A stretch of DNA of 15,781 nt, from the NCBI GenBank assembly GCA_964361075.1, contig CAYHZL010000072.1:1-15781 (forward strand), in the 5' to 3' direction. Positions 14,401-15,781 of this stretch are shown here, one piece after another (the stretch's first letter is position 1; the number at the start of each line of letters is the position of its first letter). This DNA is from CAYHZL01 sp964361075 (GTDB lineage Bacteria > Bacteroidota > Ignavibacteria > UBA10030 > UBA8401). The position numbers and the translations under genes were made by a program. The notes under the pieces were generated by a model. That model was not told the origin of the DNA. It saw only the letters and a program-made list of their open reading frames with translations, and ran no database searches.

Positions 14401-14557
14401 CGATGTGTTGTTTATGAAACTTGCACACTCGCTCTATAATAATGGCGAGCAAGCAAAAGCGTTAGAGTTTGCCGCGCAGGCTTCGCTCTGGAATGACGAT
14501 AGTGAAGAGATAAAAGATTTTATGTACAATATTATGATGTTGCAATTGAAGAAGTAG
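11498..14557 (+). CDS. Fused MFS-like membrane / spermidine synthase-like / TPR protein
   Basis: A 1019-residue inner-membrane protein. Residues ~1-470 hold about a dozen hydrophobic segments in two related halves: SGATGLVYQIVWFKYLSLFLG near the N-terminus recurs as SGCAAMMYEIGWLRLLIPVFG from about residue 240, each followed by a GGLAIGS/SGITIGS helix. Residues ~490-740 form a class I SAM/decarboxy-SAM-binding fold like spermidine synthase: GLGSG at 560-564, acidic E582 in VEISPE, and DVIVSEPSNPW at 626-636. The catalytic Asp of true spermidine synthases (DSTDP-type loop) is replaced by SEPSNP, as usual in this membrane-fused family, so polyamine synthesis is doubtful. Residues ~830-1019 look like TPR repeats for protein contacts. 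The real substrate is unknown. No Shine-Dalgarno; a CCTAACA tract directly precedes the ATG. Confidence 0.85.
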   Translation: MTKQTLHSLIAILFIISGATGLVYQIVWFKYLSLFLGNTTQAQTIVLATFMGGLAIGSALWGRSADKIRHPMFLYGVLELGIGAYCFLFPSFLNVVKNIFYHVALASSLEIGGTMLLSLKLFVAIVTILLPTIMMGGTLPVLVKTISERVDESGRNVAVLYFLNSFGAVIGSLMCGFFFIRVMGLEGTIYGAAITNLLIGVAALLLSRVVHHEPHAPSTPLMTEIFPVRKQALALLVAFCSGCAAMMYEIGWLRLLIPVFGSSTFSFSLILIAFISGITIGSWFVAKSIDRIKNLFGFLAVCQLGVVLSLLVSLPLYGRIPYLFWNLSTLFSRTDSAYALFLFVEFFFCFLIMLAPTIFLGMTLPVASRIASTRIEKLGATIGNVFSINTIGAVLGLLLAGLVLIPAIGIRHTMEIGIVLNAVAMLAVVVADRISKKIMRLMFSLSAVVALVLYFLFATDWNQLLTMSGVFRHISERTASPKNFATFVAHVNDKKDLYYKEGSTATVAVVEATAFGVKQNILLINGKADASSEGDLPTQILLAQLPMMLHPNVDTALVIGLGSGITVGSLLTHPIHRVDCVEISPEVVEASKYFSRANNNCLEDKRVHLFNEDAIALLHLTRTKYDVIVSEPSNPWIAGIGNLYTEEFFRDCKTKLRKNGMMVQWFHLYEIDDDILKLVLRTFRSVFPSVTVWQSLRHDIIMIGSAQALNIEQAALQEKFAMPLVKKDLQRINIVDVPSLLSLQVLSPQSVDDYSAYGVFNTENKPYLEYWAPRAFFMNRGVPEYLQLDERMKFNGDSLLFRKYIRAHPLNIPERLNVAFLHSISDRGNLQLAYSFLNEHQQNHPNEIPILSKLADVSEQLGQTETSKEYLHRLSLEAPNDVRTLERYAWLLYSTERIKASPEERFNIDEPVRLLQRCITLAGDTLDRVRIRLGDVYFGSQQFHEAAQQYLRALELRSAYRGDASIPYDVLFMKLAHSLYNNGEQAKALEFAAQASLWNDDSEEIKDFMYNIMMLQLKK

Positions 14558-14566
14558 AAAATTCGT

Positions 14567-14583
14567 AACTACTCCGTAGTTTT
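14567..14583 (+). terminator. Weak hairpin after the MFS-spermidine synthase gene
   Basis: AACTAC-TCC-GTAGTT followed by a short TT run, 10 bases after the stop codon. The six-base AT-containing stem and short T-tract make termination uncertain. Confidence 0.3.
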
Positions 14584-14589
14584 CAAAAA

Positions 14590-14748
14590 TAGAACACATG
14601 AGCGAAGCCATCCCTTCGGGAGATGACACAGAGATAACAGATTCGAACGGATAAAACTAAATTAGTGTTTCAAGATATCGCAAATAAAAAAAATATAAAG
14701 AAAATTGAATCCGTGTAAACCCGTTTCATCTGTAATATCCGTGTTCTA
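14590..14748. repeat. 159-bp imperfect inverted-repeat element
   Basis: Terminal TAGAACAC (14590-14597) and GTGTTCTA (14741-14748) are perfect inverted complements. Inside, AACAGATTCGAACGGATA on the left and AATCCGTGTAAACCCGTTTC on the right are loosely complementary, as in a decayed palindromic repeat. The left arm carries GCGAAGCCATCCCTTCGGGA (14602-14621), an 18-of-20 match to the repeat core at 6560. Non-coding. Confidence 0.55.
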
Positions 14749-14816
14749 TTAACAAACCAGCATGTATGCTGAGTAGTTCTGTTTTCTTTTAGAAAATATA
14801 ATCAAAAGGTGAAACC

Positions 14817-15781
14817 ATGATCGGATCTGAAATAAAAAAAGACGATGCTTACAAACGGAATGTAGAGTTTAATAAGCAACAGCTTCTTGCATTGGAAGCG
14901 AAAGCAAAAATTATTCGTCTGGGCGGCGGAGACGATGCTATCGCGAAGCATCACAAAAAAAATAAACTCACTGCGCGCGAACGCATTGAAAAACTGATCG
15001 ATCCGAAATCGCATTTTCTGGAAATCGGATTCTTCACTGCGTACGGCATGTATGAAGAATACGGCGGCGCACCATCATCGGGAACAATTTTCGGGATTGG
15101 AAAAATTCACGATCGCGACGTAGTGATAGTTGCAAATGATGCGACGGTGAAAGCGGGCGCGTGGTTTCCCATCACCGCAAAAAAAAATCTCCGCGCGCAG
15201 GAAATTGCAATCGAAAACCGTTTGCCGATTGTGTACCTCGTTGATTCAGCCGGAGTTTTTCTTCCGCTGCAATCGGAAATATTTCCGGACAAAGAACATT
15301 TCGGGCGCATCTTCCGCAACAATGCGGTGATGAGCGCGATGGGCATTACGCAAATTGCGGCAATCATGGGACCGTGTGTTGCCGGCGGCGCGTATCTTCC
15401 GATTATGAGCGATGAAGCGATGATTGTTGACGGCACGGGCAGTGTTTTTCTTGCCGGCTCGCATCTTGTAAAAGCGGCAATCGGCGAAGAGATTGAAAAC
15501 GAACAGCTCGGCGGCGCGACTGTGCATTGCGAAATCAGCGGTGTGACCGACCATAAAATGAAAAACGATGATGAGTGTCTGAAAAAAATTCGCAGCATCA
15601 TTTCAAAACTTGGTCACAATCCAACAGCGGGATTCGATCGCGCAAAACCTTCGAAACCAAAATTCGATCCGAAAGAAATGTTGGGCATTATTCCTGCCGA
15701 GCGGAACAAGCCGTACGATACATATCAATTGCTTGCGCGTATGTTGGATGACAGCGAGTTGGATGAATACAAATCCGGTTA
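14817..15781 (+). CDS. Acyl-CoA carboxylase carboxyltransferase (beta) subunit, MCC-like, 3' truncated
   Basis: The first 321 codons of a biotin-dependent carboxyltransferase that moves the carboxyl group from carboxybiotin to an acyl-CoA; the frame stays open to the window end. The N-terminus (KHHKKNKLTARERIEKLID) is typical of propionyl-, methylcrotonyl- and geranyl-CoA carboxylase beta subunits. The crotonase-fold core shows VANDATVKAGAWFPIT, IVYLVDSAGVFLPLQ, EIFPDKEHFGRIF, MGPCVAGGAYLP, and FLAGSHLVKAAIGEE with QLGGATVHCEISGVTDH. The "FPDKEHFGRIF" segment and overall pattern favour methylcrotonyl-CoA carboxylase over propionyl-CoA carboxylase, suggesting leucine catabolism, but substrate is not certain. 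A clear Shine-Dalgarno AAGGTGA (14806-14812) sits just before the ATG. The biotin carboxylase subunit is not in the window and may follow. Confidence 0.93.
   Translation, partial: MIGSEIKKDDAYKRNVEFNKQQLLALEAKAKIIRLGGGDDAIAKHHKKNKLTARERIEKLIDPKSHFLEIGFFTAYGMYEEYGGAPSSGTIFGIGKIHDRDVVIVANDATVKAGAWFPITAKKNLRAQEIAIENRLPIVYLVDSAGVFLPLQSEIFPDKEHFGRIFRNNAVMSAMGITQIAAIMGPCVAGGAYLPIMSDEAMIVDGTGSVFLAGSHLVKAAIGEEIENEQLGGATVHCEISGVTDHKMKNDDECLKKIRSIISKLGHNPTAGFDRAKPSKPKFDPKEMLGIIPAERNKPYDTYQLLARMLDDSELDEYKSG

Noticed and set aside
14797..14802. TATAAT just before the carboxylase Shine-Dalgarno
   Set aside because: No acceptable -35 box at 16-18 bp, and transcription from it would start inside the ribosome-binding site.
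15107..15601. 164-codon minus-strand frame inside the carboxylase gene
   Set aside because: The plus-strand frame encodes clear carboxyltransferase motifs; this is its shadow.

Overview
The window is a stretch of bacterial chromosome with ten complete or nearly complete genes, plus one gene cut off at the left edge and one at the right. All lie on the plus strand. It carries a 100-N scaffold gap, so it comes from a draft assembly, probably metagenomic. Core genes are moderately GC-balanced, with A-runs (AAAAAA) beside GC-rich codons such as CCG and CGC. Intergenic regions are full of inverted-repeat elements. Gene content and repeat style recall the Bacteroidota/Chlorobiota side of the FCB group (Ignavibacteria-like). 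This is a weak inference: the window has no rRNA or other phylogenetic marker.

Region 1 (1-4106) is a compact housekeeping run. It holds the C-terminus of IMP dehydrogenase (guaB), an M24 Xaa-Pro aminopeptidase-like gene that probably starts at TTG, a GT4-type glycosyltransferase 9 bp downstream, and purD, which overlaps the glycosyltransferase by 4 bp. guaB and purD are both purine biosynthesis genes. Region 2 (4107-6491) has a nucleotide-sugar epimerase and meaB, the GTPase chaperone of methylmalonyl-CoA mutase, separated by hairpin-rich spacers.

Region 3 (6492-9849) looks accessory. It holds a 658-residue PD-(D/E)XK nuclease plus DUF2075 (Schlafen group 3-like) helicase protein with markedly different composition and codon use, then a HigB2/HigA2 (NadS-type) toxin-antitoxin pair. 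The pair has a near-consensus promoter with an embedded palindromic operator, and the promoter sits so close to the toxin ATG that a leaderless mRNA is predicted. Two nested repeat pairs bracket this region: a perfect 20-bp inverted pair (6560/9774) around everything, and a ~29-bp direct pair (8963/9705) around the toxin-antitoxin pair alone. This is the most likely place for an undescribed defence-type module.

Region 4 (9850-15781) has an acyl-CoA dehydrogenase, the scaffold gap, a 1019-residue membrane protein fusing an MFS-like half, a spermidine-synthase-like domain and a TPR tail, and a partial acyl-CoA carboxylase beta subunit resembling methylcrotonyl-CoA carboxylase. The dehydrogenase, carboxylase and MeaB together suggest branched-chain amino-acid or odd-chain acyl-CoA catabolism through propionyl/methylmalonyl-CoA. 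The gap is flanked by an identical 55-bp sequence on both sides, so it is very probably an unmerged contig overlap and not missing DNA.
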